Below are positions 1 to 8,375 of a stretch of DNA of 64,000 bases, in pieces. How positions within the stretch are numbered: position 1 is the first letter of the stretch; the number at the start of each line of letters is the position of its first letter. Source of the DNA: Streptomyces violascens (GTDB lineage: Bacteria; Actinomycetota; Actinomycetes; Streptomycetales; Streptomycetaceae); the NCBI RefSeq assembly GCF_014649955.1, contig NZ_BMUA01000022.1, forward strand, positions 1 to 64,000, read 5' to 3'. The translations under genes and the position numbers were made by a program. Below the pieces are notes generated by a model. The model was not told the origin of the DNA and searched no databases. It saw nothing but the letters and a program-made list of their open reading frames with translations.

Positions 1-268
1 GTGTACCGAAGAGGTACAGGATCAGGTCCTGGTCCAGGGTGATGCGGCCGAAGTCCATGGCGACCGTGGTGGTCGTCTTGTCCCCGGTGTGGGTCAGGTC
101 GTCGATGCCCGCGCTCGCGGACGTCATCACGGCTTCCGTGCGCAGCGGGTTGATCTCCGAGACCGCGCCGACGAACGTGGTCTTGCCCACGCCGAAACCG
201 CCCGCCACCACGATCTTCGCCGACGTGGTGGAACGGGCGGCACCGCCGCTAGAGCTTGCGAAGTCCAC
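1..268 (-). CDS. cvnD: Conservon GTPase CvnD, N-terminal part (cut by window edge)
   Basis: This is the first 89 codons of a small Ras-like GTPase, the fourth member of the conservon. It is expected to act at the membrane with CvnA, CvnB and CvnC in a G-protein-like signalling complex. The start is a GTG at 268-266 that overlaps the end of cvnC by 20 bp, the usual conservon arrangement. The translated part has a P-loop (GGFGVGKTTFVGAVSEI, about residues 27-43). A switch-I region (SEINPLRTEAVMT) follows, then DDLTHTGDKTTTTVAMDFGR. These are typical of the DUF/ATP-binding family called CvnD in Streptomyces. The rest of the G domain lies beyond the left edge, so the downstream guanine-specificity motifs cannot be checked. 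The family call is sure; which numbered conservon it belongs to is inferred from position. Confidence 0.9.
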   Translation of the reverse strand, partial: MDFASSSGGAARSTTSAKIVVAGGFGVGKTTFVGAVSEINPLRTEAVMTSASAGIDDLTHTGDKTTTTVAMDFGRITLDQDLILYLFGT

Positions 269-656
269 TGAGCACCCTCTCGAGCAGCGTTACGTCCGGC
301 GTGCCGCCGGTCTCTCCATTGCCCGGCTGGTGGATCGCCACCATGCCGGCCTCCGCCAGGTCGGCGACGAGGATCCGGGCGACACCGAGTGGCATCTGGA
401 GCAGCGCGGAGACCTCCGCCACCGACTTGACCTCACGGCAGAGGTGGCAGATCCGCTGGTGCTCGGGAAGGAGCGTGGCAAGGTGCGCCGGGTCTGCTGT
501 GGTGCTGACCAGCGCCTCGATGGCGAGCTGGTAGCGCGGCCTGGTCCGGCCGCCGGTCATGGCGTACGGACGGACCAGCGGCTGGTCGCCTTCACTGTCG
601 TACGCCGCGTCATGCAGTGCGCCGTACGAATCGTGTGAGGCGGGGGGCGGGGTCAT
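249..656 (-). CDS. cvnC: Conservon protein CvnC (DUF742)
   Basis: A 135-residue DUF742 protein, the third conservon component, thought to bridge the roadblock protein CvnB and the GTPase CvnD. I chose the ATG at 656 because GGAGG lies 5 nt upstream; an upstream in-frame start at 746 would add a low-complexity leader without a ribosome site. Visible motifs are VRPYAMTGGRTRPRYQLAIE, then LLPEHQRICHLCREVKSVAE and a winged-helix-like SALLQMPLGVARILVADLAE segment, all characteristic of the family. It ends LLERVLSGLRKL and overlaps cvnD by 20 bp. It is separated from cvnB by 178 bp, a looser spacing than the tight packing usual in conservons; I see no gene in that gap. Confidence 0.92.
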   Translation of the reverse strand: MTPPPASHDSYGALHDAAYDSEGDQPLVRPYAMTGGRTRPRYQLAIEALVSTTADPAHLATLLPEHQRICHLCREVKSVAEVSALLQMPLGVARILVADLAEAGMVAIHQPGNGETGGTPDVTLLERVLSGLRKL

Positions 657-834
657 TGGTTCCTCCGGGCGGAGACAGCAAGCCATCTGCGAGCCGTCAG
701 ACAGGGCCGGTGGGGGGCGAGGTGCGGCCGGGACGGATATCTGCATCGTGCGGGAGCGGTCCGGGCCGGAGGGGGGCGGCGTCGGTGGCTCCCGACCCCC
801 GGCCTCGCGAGCGGCTCGGCCGGGGGGTTTGCGG

Positions 835-1257
835 TCAGTGGAGCAGGCTGCCCTGGAGCTCGGCGCGCAGGTCCGGCGTCAGGACGCTGCCCGCGCGGTC
901 GACCAGGAGGGCCATCTCGTAGCCCACCAGGCCGATGTCGCACTCCGGGTGCGCGAGCACGGCCAGGGAGGAACCGTCGGACACGGACATCAGGAAGAGG
1001 AAGCCGCGCTCCATCTCCACCACGGTCTGGGCGACGCTGCCCCCCTCGAAGATCCGGGAGGCCCCGGCGGTCAGCGAGGTCAGCCCGGACGCCACGGCGG
1101 CCAGCTGGTCGGCGCGGTCGCGCGGGAAGCCTTCGGACATGGCGAGGAGCAGGCCGTCGGCGGAGACCACCACCGTGTGGGACACCCCGGGGGTGCTGTC
1201 CACAAAGTTGGTGATCAACCAGTTCAGGTTCTGTGCCGCCTGGCTCATCGGACTCAA
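835..1257 (-). CDS. cvnB: Conservon roadblock/LC7 protein CvnB
   Basis: A 140-residue roadblock/LC7-domain protein, which in conservons is expected to regulate or scaffold the CvnD GTPase (MglB-like role). The domain covers nearly the whole chain: LNWLITNFVDSTPGVSHTVV, SADGLLLAMSEGFPRDRADQ, LAAVASGLTSLTAGASRIFEG, and a C-terminal ECDIGLVGYEMALLVDRAG. The TTG at 1257 sits 6 nt after AGGAG and directly follows the cvnA stop, so it is the better-supported start. An ATG three codons later at 1248 (MSQAAQNLNW) is the alternative, and many homologues are annotated from there. Co-transcription with cvnA is near certain because the genes abut. Confidence 0.93.
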   Translation of the reverse strand: MSPMSQAAQNLNWLITNFVDSTPGVSHTVVVSADGLLLAMSEGFPRDRADQLAAVASGLTSLTAGASRIFEGGSVAQTVVEMERGFLFLMSVSDGSSLAVLAHPECDIGLVGYEMALLVDRAGSVLTPDLRAELQGSLLH

Positions 1258-4200
1258 CTAACGCTCCTGCTGGTGAGTGGGGTCCACGTGGAAGCTGCCG
1301 GTGGAGCCGTTGCCGGCTTGCCGGCCCTGCTGGATGCCCCGGCGGAGATTGGTCAGCCGGCCGCGCACGTCGTCGGGCGCCCGGGAGACCTGGGGTCCTG
1401 CCTGGTGGTTCTGCTGCTGTGCGGTGCCCGGCACCAGGTTGGCGCGCGGGACCCGCTTGGGGAGTCCGGACGTGGTCACGCCGCCGGCGGCGGGCTTGCG
1501 GGCCCGCTCGGCCTGGCGGACCAGGTCGTCGTTGGGCGAACTGCGCCAGGCGCCGGAGCCGTTGGAGGCGTCCGAGCCGTTGGCGCCGTTGTTCGCGGTG
1601 GCGTTGCCGTTCCCGTTGCCGCCCTCGCGGACCGGGCGGCGCTCGGGGGCCGGCCGCTGCGGAGCGGCGCTCCGGCCCTGCGGGGCCTGCGGCTGCTGGG
1701 CCTGGGGCGCCTGCGGTGCGGACTGCTGCGGTTGGCCGCCCTGCTGGCCCTGCTGCTGGAACCAGTTGGTCTCAAGGGTGTCGAACAGCGGGGTCCGCCC
1801 GTCACCGGCACCGGCCGGCGGCAGGGCCTCGTGCTGCGGCTGCGCGGGCAGGCTGCCGGCCGGCTGGCGCGGGCCGCCGAACTCGTTGCCGTCCCGGCGC
1901 TGACGCGGGGCACCCTGACCGAAGTCCTGGCCCTGCTGGGGCGCCTGCTGCTGGTACTGCTGCGGCTGGGCCGGCTGCGGCGCGGGAGGACGCGGCGCGT
2001 TGAAGTCCGGGCGGGCGAACTCGGAGGTCGCCGCCGGGTTCTGCCGGTCGTCGGCCGCGGGGCGCTGGTAGGAGCCGGTGTCCTGGCCGGGCCGGGCGAA
2101 CTGGCCGGTGCCGGACGCGTCCTGGTTCGGCCGGGGGAACGAGCCGGTGGCGGACGGGTCCTGGTCCGGACGCGGATACGAGCCGGTGGTGGACGACTGG
2201 TCGCCGTACCCGTTGTAGGAGCCCGGGCGCTCGAACTGCCCGGTCGCCGACGGGTCCTGCGCGGCCGGCGCGCCGAACACGTCGGGGCGTACGAACTGGC
2301 CGGTGCCCGCGTTCTGGTCCTGCTGGGTGCCCGGCGGGGGGCCGTCGAAGTCGGGGCGGGCGAACTCGGCGGTCGCGCCCGGGCCCTGGCGGTCGTCGGT
2401 GGCGGCGGGACGCGGGTACTGGCCGGTGTGCTGCTCCGGCTCCTCGTGGCCGCGCGGCGCGTCCAGGGCCGAGGACTGGTCGGTGCCCCAGCTCGCGGCC
2501 TGCGGCCGGGCCGGCTGCTGCCCCTGCGGGTTGCCGCCGGGCAGCTCGGCGCGCGGGGCGCCGGGCGGCGGGGTGATCGGGCGGTCGCCGCGGCGCGGGG
2601 CGGCCGGGGAAGCCGGGCCGCTGCCGAACGCGGACTGCTGGCCCTGCTGCGGGGGCTGCCCCTGCTGCGGGCCGCCGCCCCGGGGCGGCAGCGCGGCGCG
2701 CGGGCCGGGACCGCCGGTGACCTGGCCGCGCGGGGCGCCCGCGGCGAGCCGGCCGCCGGGAGCACCCGGGCCGCCGCTGAGCGGCCCTGCCGCGAGCCCG
2801 GCACGCGAGGGCGGGCCGCCCGCGAGACCGGGACGGCCACCCTGGCCGGCCGGAGCCTGCGGCTGACCGGCACCCGGCTTGCCGGGCACCTTCTTGCCGC
2901 CCTGGGCGACGTCGACGGGCAGCATGACGAGCGCGGTCGTACCGCCGGAGTCGGACGGGCGCAGCTGGATGCGGATGCCGTGTCGCAGGGACAGGCGGCC
3001 GACCACGAACAGACCCATGCGGCGCGAGACCGAGACGTCCACGGTGGGCGGCGACGCCAGCCGCTCGTTGATCGCGGCGAGGTCCTCGGGGGAGAGGCCG
3101 ATGCCGGTGTCGTGGATCTCGACCAGAACGCGGCCGTCGGGCAGCGCGTGACCGGTGACGCGGACCTTGGTCTGCGGCGAGGAGAACGAGGTCGCGTTCT
3201 CGAGCAACTCGGCGAGGAGGTGCACGAGGTCGTTGACCACGCGTCCGGCGACCTCGGTCGCGGGCACGGCGGCCAGCTCGATGCGCTCGTACTGCTCCAC
3301 CTCGGAGGCGGCGGCGCGGAGCACGTCGACCAGCGGGACCGGGCGGGTCCAGCGTCGGCCGGGCTCCTCACCGGCGAGGACGAGGAGGTTTTCGCCGTTA
3401 CGGCGCATACGGGTCGCGAGGTGGTCCAGCTTGAACAGCGAGGACAGCTGGTCGGGGTCGGCCTCGCGGGACTCCAGTTCGGAGATGAGCGAGAGCTGAC
3501 GCTGGATCAGACCCTGGGAGCGGCGCGAGAGGTTGGTGAACATCGCGTTGACGTTGCCTCGCAGAAGGGCCTGCTCGGCGGCGAGTCGTACGGCCTCGCG
3601 GTGCACGTCGTCGAAGGCCGCGGCCACCTGGCCGATCTCGTCCCGGGAGTGCACGCCGACCGACTCCACGGAGGTGTCGACGTCCTGCGGGTCCGACTCG
3701 GAGAGCTGCTTGACGAGCTCGGGCAGGCGGTCCTGGGCGACCCGGGTCGCGGTGTCCTGCAGCCGCCGCAGCGAGCGGATCATGGAGCGGGCCACGACGA
3801 ACGCGCCGACCAGCGAGACGCCGAGGACGACGAGGATCAGCACACCGTTGAGGATCGCGTCGCGCTGCGAGGTGTCGCGGAGCTCGCGGGCCTTCTGCTC
3901 CATCTCACCGAGCAGGGTCTGCTCGATGGTCTTCATCTGGTTGATCTTGTTGGAGTCCTGGTCGTACCAGTCGAGGTACGAGCGCTTCTGCTCCTGGTTG
4001 ATGCCGCCCGGGTTCTTCAGCACGCGCTGCGAGTACGCGTTGGCGGCGGTGATCTCCGAGTTGCCCTTGTCGAGCGGGGCCATCAGCTCGGTGGAGTTGC
4101 CGCCGTTGGCCTCGTACACGTTCTGGAACGAGGCGAGCGACTGGCGCTCGCCGTCCTGGGCGGCCTTGGCGTACAGGCGGTCGGGCTCCAGGAGGTTGCC

Positions 4201-5082
4201 GGACTTGTCCTTGGTGGCGGGCAGCGCCGCGGCGATGATCGCGCGCTGGACCGAGGCGTACTCCTTCGCGGAGGAGAAGGCGGCGAGCGCACGGGTCCGC
4301 TTGATCATCTCCGGGTTGGAGGTGGCCTGCGCCATGTCCTGGGAGAGGCTGAGCAGACCGCGGATGAGACGGCTGTAGGACTCGACCGTCTGCGAGTGAG
4401 TGGTGGTGGTGCCGTCGCCCTTGTACGCGGTCTTGCGGATGCTCTCCAGGTCCTGGAGCTGGATCGCGATGTTGGTGACGTTACGGCGGATCGACTCCAG
4501 GGCCTCGTCGTTCTCCGTGCCGCTGACGTCCTGCGTCGCCTGGATGAACGACTTCCGGACCAGGTCGGTGGCCCCGCGGTCGGTCTGGACGCGGGCGTCG
4601 GAGGTCTGGGTGGAGAGCGGGCCCGCCGAGTCGTCGCGCTCGGTCTGGAGCGCGGCGGCGAGCTCGGTCGCCTGCTTGGTCATGTCGGTGAGCAGCTGCA
4701 TGTGGTCGAGCTGCTGCATGTCGTTCATCGACTGGTTGATGCGGAGCCCGCCCAGGGTGGTCGCGGCGACCACGGGGAGGGCGAGCAGGGCGACCAGTCG
4801 GGTCGAGATGCGCCAGTTGCGCAGGGCTATTCGGGAGCCCGTGTCCACGGGCCCCGTCGGCTTCCGTTCGGCGCCGTTCTGGTCGCCGCCGGAGGGACCC
4901 GAGGGCCCGCTGGTGCGCGCCGTCTGTCCGCCCGTCTCGCCGGCCGGTGAGGCGGAGGGGTTTTCGGGGCCCCGGGGGTTCTGGGCGTGCTGGGGCGAGG
5001 AACTGGCCGTCTTGGGGCCAGTCCCGCCCTGCGGCTCCTGCTCCGCCGCAGCGCTGCCATCCCTCTTGAAACGTCCCTGCAC
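1258..5082 (-). CDS. cvnA: Conservon sensor histidine kinase CvnA (nitrate/nitrite-sensing type)
   Basis: A 1274-residue membrane sensor kinase, first gene of the conservon. It starts at GTG 5082 with AGAGG about 11 nt upstream. The order is: a basic, disordered cytoplasmic leader; a first membrane helix near residues 95-115 (RLVALLALPVVAATTLGGLRI); an extracytoplasmic NIT-type helical sensor; a second helix near 410-430 (GVLILVVLGVSLVGAFVVA); a HAMP segment; and a kinase core. In the core the putative phospho-acceptor region FKLDHLATRMRR is near residue 552. The N box (ELLENATSFS) is near 625, the G1 box (DTGIG) near 656, and the G2 box is GLFVVGRLS. The last ~560 residues are a Pro/Gln/Gly-rich tail with repeated TG(Q/S)(F/Y)xRP units. 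No cognate response regulator adjoins it, as expected for a conservon. Confidence 0.93.
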   Translation of the reverse strand: MQGRFKRDGSAAAEQEPQGGTGPKTASSSPQHAQNPRGPENPSASPAGETGGQTARTSGPSGPSGGDQNGAERKPTGPVDTGSRIALRNWRISTRLVALLALPVVAATTLGGLRINQSMNDMQQLDHMQLLTDMTKQATELAAALQTERDDSAGPLSTQTSDARVQTDRGATDLVRKSFIQATQDVSGTENDEALESIRRNVTNIAIQLQDLESIRKTAYKGDGTTTTHSQTVESYSRLIRGLLSLSQDMAQATSNPEMIKRTRALAAFSSAKEYASVQRAIIAAALPATKDKSGNLLEPDRLYAKAAQDGERQSLASFQNVYEANGGNSTELMAPLDKGNSEITAANAYSQRVLKNPGGINQEQKRSYLDWYDQDSNKINQMKTIEQTLLGEMEQKARELRDTSQRDAILNGVLILVVLGVSLVGAFVVARSMIRSLRRLQDTATRVAQDRLPELVKQLSESDPQDVDTSVESVGVHSRDEIGQVAAAFDDVHREAVRLAAEQALLRGNVNAMFTNLSRRSQGLIQRQLSLISELESREADPDQLSSLFKLDHLATRMRRNGENLLVLAGEEPGRRWTRPVPLVDVLRAAASEVEQYERIELAAVPATEVAGRVVNDLVHLLAELLENATSFSSPQTKVRVTGHALPDGRVLVEIHDTGIGLSPEDLAAINERLASPPTVDVSVSRRMGLFVVGRLSLRHGIRIQLRPSDSGGTTALVMLPVDVAQGGKKVPGKPGAGQPQAPAGQGGRPGLAGGPPSRAGLAAGPLSGGPGAPGGRLAAGAPRGQVTGGPGPRAALPPRGGGPQQGQPPQQGQQSAFGSGPASPAAPRRGDRPITPPPGAPRAELPGGNPQGQQPARPQAASWGTDQSSALDAPRGHEEPEQHTGQYPRPAATDDRQGPGATAEFARPDFDGPPPGTQQDQNAGTGQFVRPDVFGAPAAQDPSATGQFERPGSYNGYGDQSSTTGSYPRPDQDPSATGSFPRPNQDASGTGQFARPGQDTGSYQRPAADDRQNPAATSEFARPDFNAPRPPAPQPAQPQQYQQQAPQQGQDFGQGAPRQRRDGNEFGGPRQPAGSLPAQPQHEALPPAGAGDGRTPLFDTLETNWFQQQGQQGGQPQQSAPQAPQAQQPQAPQGRSAAPQRPAPERRPVREGGNGNGNATANNGANGSDASNGSGAWRSSPNDDLVRQAERARKPAAGGVTTSGLPKRVPRANLVPGTAQQQNHQAGPQVSRAPDDVRGRLTNLRRGIQQGRQAGNGSTGSFHVDPTHQQER

Positions 5083-5663
5083 TAGCGTCGCAACCTCTGG
5101 ACCAGGCGTCCCTCCGTAAAAACGGATAGGACGGTGTCGGCGTCATGGGGGGCACTGCGCGCCCCCTGTGTGGTCTGAGTGACCGGCGCTTGTCCTGCTC
5201 CCCCTCCCGCCGCACACCCGGCGCTGCGTTGCGCCCCTGCGCGCCGGTCAGTGACCCGCGGCGGTGCGTGGAATTCCAGCACAGTGCCGGATCTCCAACA
5301 AGGCCCGCGTACTGGGCCGTGACCTGAGTGACACATTGTGAGTATCGCGTCACAAAATGTAGAAAGTGATCACGGAGAAAACGGACTAATGCGTGCGAGT
5401 CGCTTAGGGGTGGGGGGTGTCCCAGTCGAGATGATCAGGAGCGGAATGAAGGGTTCAATACCGGAATGTCCGTTCCTGGACGGCCAGTTGACGGACCCTT
5501 ATATCCCTTTTGTGGCTTGATTCGTGAGCAAACTCACATGTTGATCGTCGTCTCTACGACCCTTTGCCGGGAATTCGAATGTTTAGCCTGACGCTTTACA
5601 GGGATGGCCAATCCGACAACCGGCGCCCCCGCGGCGCCCGTACCGACAGGGTTCGTAGCAGAG
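5083..5663. promoter_or_regulatory. Divergent control region between cvnA and a small ORF
   Basis: A 580-bp stretch with no convincing gene; the short reading frames in it lack Streptomyces codon bias. It carries several GTGA/TCAC symmetries. TTGTGA (5336-5341) and TCACAA (5350-5355) form an inverted repeat with an 8-nt spacer, and GTGATCAC is a perfect palindrome at about 5367-5374. Both lie on the conservon side of the region and could bind regulators of the cvnABCD operon. The GTGA...TCAC pattern resembles the BldD consensus, but this assignment is inference only. Confidence 0.45.
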
Positions 5664-5864
5664 ATGAAGACGACGATGATCATCCGGAACATAGCCAACC
5701 CGCGCCGCACCACCCTCGCGCACCTCGCGGACGCCGAGGAGCTCCAGCGGCCGGCCCAGCCGGAGCACACCGTCGAGCTGCCCACCCAGACGGCCAACCC
5801 GCGCCGCACCATTTTGATGAAGGCCCCGGCCCCGGCCGACGCCGTCGAGGCCGCCGCCGTCTGA
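5664..5864 (+). CDS. Small protein with duplicated ANPRRT motif, unknown function
   Basis: A 66-residue ORF with strong Streptomyces codon bias: nearly every third base is G or C from 5664 onward, but not in the 60 bp before. That is why I reject the in-frame ATG at 5604. ATG 5664 has only a weak ribosome site; ATG 5676 is an alternative. The striking feature is an internal duplication: IANPRRTTL near the N-terminus and TANPRRTIL about 32 residues later. An acidic, Pro/Glu/His-rich linker separates them, and an Ala-rich tail follows. There is no signal peptide, membrane helix or cysteine. It sits between the divergent conservon and the FAH-gltX pair. I do not recognise a family. A peptide precursor, a small adaptor or an orphan conserved protein are all possible. 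Confidence 0.5.
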   Translation: MKTTMIIRNIANPRRTTLAHLADAEELQRPAQPEHTVELPTQTANPRRTILMKAPAPADAVEAAAV

Positions 5865-6037
5865 TCCGGGAGCTCTCTCCGTCCTCCCCGTCGGCCCCGC
5901 CCGGCCCCCCCCGGCGGGACGCTCCGCCGCCGGTGGCGCCGCGGAGTAATGCGCACGGCCGGTGTCCCTGCCCGGTTAGCCTGGAGTGTCAGACTCCAGC
6001 CAGTACCAGTTAAGCGAAGTGAGGGGCGACAGCACTC

Positions 6038-6814
6038 GTGCGCATCGCCAGGTTCTCCATCGACGGCAATGTCGCCTTCGGAGCCGTCGAGGGCGAAGGC
6101 CCCGACGGTCTCGTACTCGACATCATCAAGGGCATCCCGTACGGCGACTTCGAACTCAGCGGCACCAAGGTGCCGCTGACCAAGGTCCGCCTCCTGCCGC
6201 CCGTGCTCCCCAACAAGGTCGTGGCCATCGGCCGCAACTACGCGGAGCACGCCAAGGAGCTCGGCAACGAGGTCCCCGAGGTGCCGGTCGCCTTCTTCAA
6301 GCCGACCACCTCGGTGATCGGCCCCGGCGACACCATCGAGTACCCCTCCTTCTCCAACGAGCTGCACCACGAGGCGGAACTCGCCGTCGTCATCGGCCGC
6401 ATGTGCCGCGAGGTCCCGCGCGAGCGCGTCAAGGACGTGATCTTCGGCTACACCTGCGCCAACGACGTCACCGCCCGTGACGTTCAGCAGCGCGAGAAGC
6501 AGTGGGCCCGCGCCAAGGGCTTCGACACCTCGTGCCCGCTGGGCCCCTGGGTGGAGACCGAGCTCGACCCCACGGATCTCACCATCCAGGCCACGGTCAA
6601 CGGTGAACAGCGCCAGCTCGGCCGAACCGCGGACATGGTCCGCTCCATCGAGGACCTGGTCGTCCACATCACCGAGGCCATGACGCTGCTCCCGGGCGAC
6701 GTCATCCTCACGGGGACTCCGGCCGGAGTCGGCCCCCTCAACGTCGGCGACGAGGTCGCCGTCACCATCGAAGGCATCGGCACTCTCACCAACAGGGTGA
6801 TCAAGCGTGGCTAA
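6038..6814 (+). CDS. Fumarylacetoacetate hydrolase (FAH) family protein
   Basis: A 258-residue FAH-superfamily enzyme, predicted to act as a hydrolase, isomerase or decarboxylase on a small beta-keto or dicarbonyl acid. The N-terminal ~55 residues (RIARFSIDGNVAFGAVEGEG) form the usual cap. The catalytic fold begins at VVAIGRNYAEHAKELG. Metal-binding acids are visible in LHHEAELAVVIGR (the E-x-E pair) and in GYTCANDVTARDVQ, and TGTPAGVGPLNVGD is the conserved C-terminal loop. It starts at GTG 6038 with GAGGGG about 12 nt upstream. Its stop overlaps the gltX start by 8 bp, so the two are translationally coupled. The coupling says nothing clear about substrate; oxaloacetate decarboxylase-like activity is common in this subgroup but is not provable here. 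Confidence 0.9.
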   Translation: MRIARFSIDGNVAFGAVEGEGPDGLVLDIIKGIPYGDFELSGTKVPLTKVRLLPPVLPNKVVAIGRNYAEHAKELGNEVPEVPVAFFKPTTSVIGPGDTIEYPSFSNELHHEAELAVVIGRMCREVPRERVKDVIFGYTCANDVTARDVQQREKQWARAKGFDTSCPLGPWVETELDPTDLTIQATVNGEQRQLGRTADMVRSIEDLVVHITEAMTLLPGDVILTGTPAGVGPLNVGDEVAVTIEGIGTLTNRVIKRG

Positions 6815-8282
6815 CGCGAACGTCCGCGTACGTTTCTGTCCCTCCCCGACCGGCAACCCCCACGTGGGCCTGGTCCGCACCGCCCTGTTCAACTGGGCGT
6901 TCGCCCGGCACCACGGCGGCACGTTCGTCTTCCGCATCGAGGACACCGACGCGGCCCGCGACAGCGAGGACTCCTACAACCAGCTCCTCGACTCCCTGCG
7001 CTGGCTGGGCTTCGACTGGGACGAGGGCCCGGAGGTGGGCGGCCCGCACGAGCCGTACCGCCAGTCGCAGCGGATGGACCTCTACAAGGACGTCGCCGAG
7101 AAGCTGCTCGCCGCCGGCAAGGCGTACAACTGCTACTGCACGACCGAGGAGCTCGACGCCCGCCGCGAGGCCGCCCGCGCGGCCGGCAAGCCGTCCGGCT
7201 ACGACGGCCACTGCCGCGAGCTGAGCGCCGAGCAGGCCGAGGCGTACAGGGCGGAGGGCCGCGCGGCGATCGTCCGCTTCCGCATGCCCGACGAGCCGAT
7301 CACCTTCACGGACCTGGTCCGCGGCGAGCTGACCTTCACCCCGGACAACGTGCCGGACTACGGCATCGTCCGCGCGAACGGGGCGCCGCTGTACACGCTG
7401 GTGAACCCGGTCGACGACGCCCTGATGGAGATCACCCACGTCCTGCGCGGCGAGGACCTGCTGTCCTCGACCCCGCGCCAGATCGCCCTGTACAAGGCGC
7501 TGATCGAGCTGGGCGTGGCGAAGGAGATCCCGTCCTTCGGACACCTGCCGTACGTGATGGGCGAGGGCAACAAGAAGCTCTCGAAGCGAGACCCGCAGGC
7601 CTCCCTGAACATCTACCGGGAGCGAGGCTTCCTCCCGGAAGGCCTCCTGAACTACCTCTCCCTCCTGGGCTGGTCGTTCTCGGCCGACCAGGACGTCTTC
7701 TCGATCCAGGACATGGTCGCGAAGTTCGACATCGGGGACGTGAACGCGAACCCGGCCCGCTTCGACCTGAAGAAGGCCGAGTCCATCAACGCGGACCACA
7801 TCCGCATGCTGGACGAGCAGGCGTTCGCCGCGGCCTGCGAGCCGTGGCTGCGCGCCCCGCACGCGAACTGGTCCCCGGAGTCCTTCGACGAGAAGGCCTG
7901 GCAGGCCATCGCGCCCCACGCGCAGACCCGCGTGACCGTCCTCTCCGACATCACGGCGAACGTGGACTTCCTCTTCCTGGACCAGCCGGTCGAGGACGAG
8001 GCGTCCTGGGCGAAGGCGATGAAGGAGGGCTCGGACGCGCTGCTTCGCACGGCCCGCGAGAAGCTGGACTCGGCGGACTGGACGTCCCCCGAGTCCCTCA
8101 AGAACGCGGTCCTGGCAGCGGGTGAGGAGCACGGCCTGAAGCTGGGCAAGGCCCAGGCTCCGGTCCGCGTAGCCGTAACGGGCCGCACGGTGGGCCTCCC
8201 CCTCTTCGAGTCCCTGGAAATCCTGGGCAAGGAGAAGACGCTGGCGCGCATCGACGCGGCGCTGGCGAAGCTGGCGGCGTAG
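6807..8282 (+). CDS. gltX: Glutamyl-tRNA synthetase
   Basis: A class I aminoacyl-tRNA synthetase of 491 residues, normal for the family. It charges tRNA-Glu. In actinobacteria, which lack GlnRS, it is expected to mischarge tRNA-Gln for GatCAB repair as well. The HIGH-type signature appears as PSPTGNPHVGLVRTA near residue 10, and the KMSKS-type signature as NKKLSKRDPQ near residue 257. The catalytic Rossmann fold contains FRIEDTDAARDSEDS and FDWDEGP. The C-terminal anticodon-binding region includes LGKAQAPVRVAVTGRTVGLP. Five tRNA-Glu/Gln genes lie 2.7 kb downstream. A strong hairpin terminator (8304-8334) closes the transcript. Confidence 0.97.
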   Translation: MANANVRVRFCPSPTGNPHVGLVRTALFNWAFARHHGGTFVFRIEDTDAARDSEDSYNQLLDSLRWLGFDWDEGPEVGGPHEPYRQSQRMDLYKDVAEKLLAAGKAYNCYCTTEELDARREAARAAGKPSGYDGHCRELSAEQAEAYRAEGRAAIVRFRMPDEPITFTDLVRGELTFTPDNVPDYGIVRANGAPLYTLVNPVDDALMEITHVLRGEDLLSSTPRQIALYKALIELGVAKEIPSFGHLPYVMGEGNKKLSKRDPQASLNIYRERGFLPEGLLNYLSLLGWSFSADQDVFSIQDMVAKFDIGDVNANPARFDLKKAESINADHIRMLDEQAFAAACEPWLRAPHANWSPESFDEKAWQAIAPHAQTRVTVLSDITANVDFLFLDQPVEDEASWAKAMKEGSDALLRTAREKLDSADWTSPESLKNAVLAAGEEHGLKLGKAQAPVRVAVTGRTVGLPLFESLEILGKEKTLARIDAALAKLAA

Positions 8283-8303
8283 TCGTAGGCGACAGCTCGA
8301 CGA

Positions 8304-8334
8304 GGGGCGGCAGCCATGGGGCTGCCGCCCCTTT
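8304..8334 (+). terminator. gltX terminator
   Basis: A perfect 12-bp GC stem (8304-8315 with 8320-8331) with an ATGG loop followed by TTT. It lies 22 bp after the gltX stop, in front of a convergent decayed gene. Confidence 0.85.
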
Positions 8335-8375
8335 GGCATGCCGAGCCTGCCCGCCCATCCGCGTACGTCCCTGAC

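Noticed and set aside
1900..2400. Possible direct-repeat array in the DNA encoding the CvnA tail
   Set aside because: The repetition is at protein level (TGxFxRP units) with irregular spacing and varied codons. It is coding low complexity, not CRISPR or a DNA repeat element.
559..4950. A 1463-codon open frame on the plus strand opposite cvnA
   Set aside because: It is the antisense of a well-supported kinase gene. Very GC-rich codons leave long open frames on the opposite strand. The translated sequence is low-complexity and matches no domain.
5337..5354. Crp-like TGTGA...TCACA site upstream of cvnA
   Set aside because: The half-sites are 8 bases apart rather than the 6 needed for a Crp dimer.
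5604..5663. Longer 86-residue version of the ANPRRT protein
   Set aside because: The extra 20 codons contain many A/T third positions (AAT, ACA, GTA, GCA) and lack a ribosome site, unlike the stretch after 5664.
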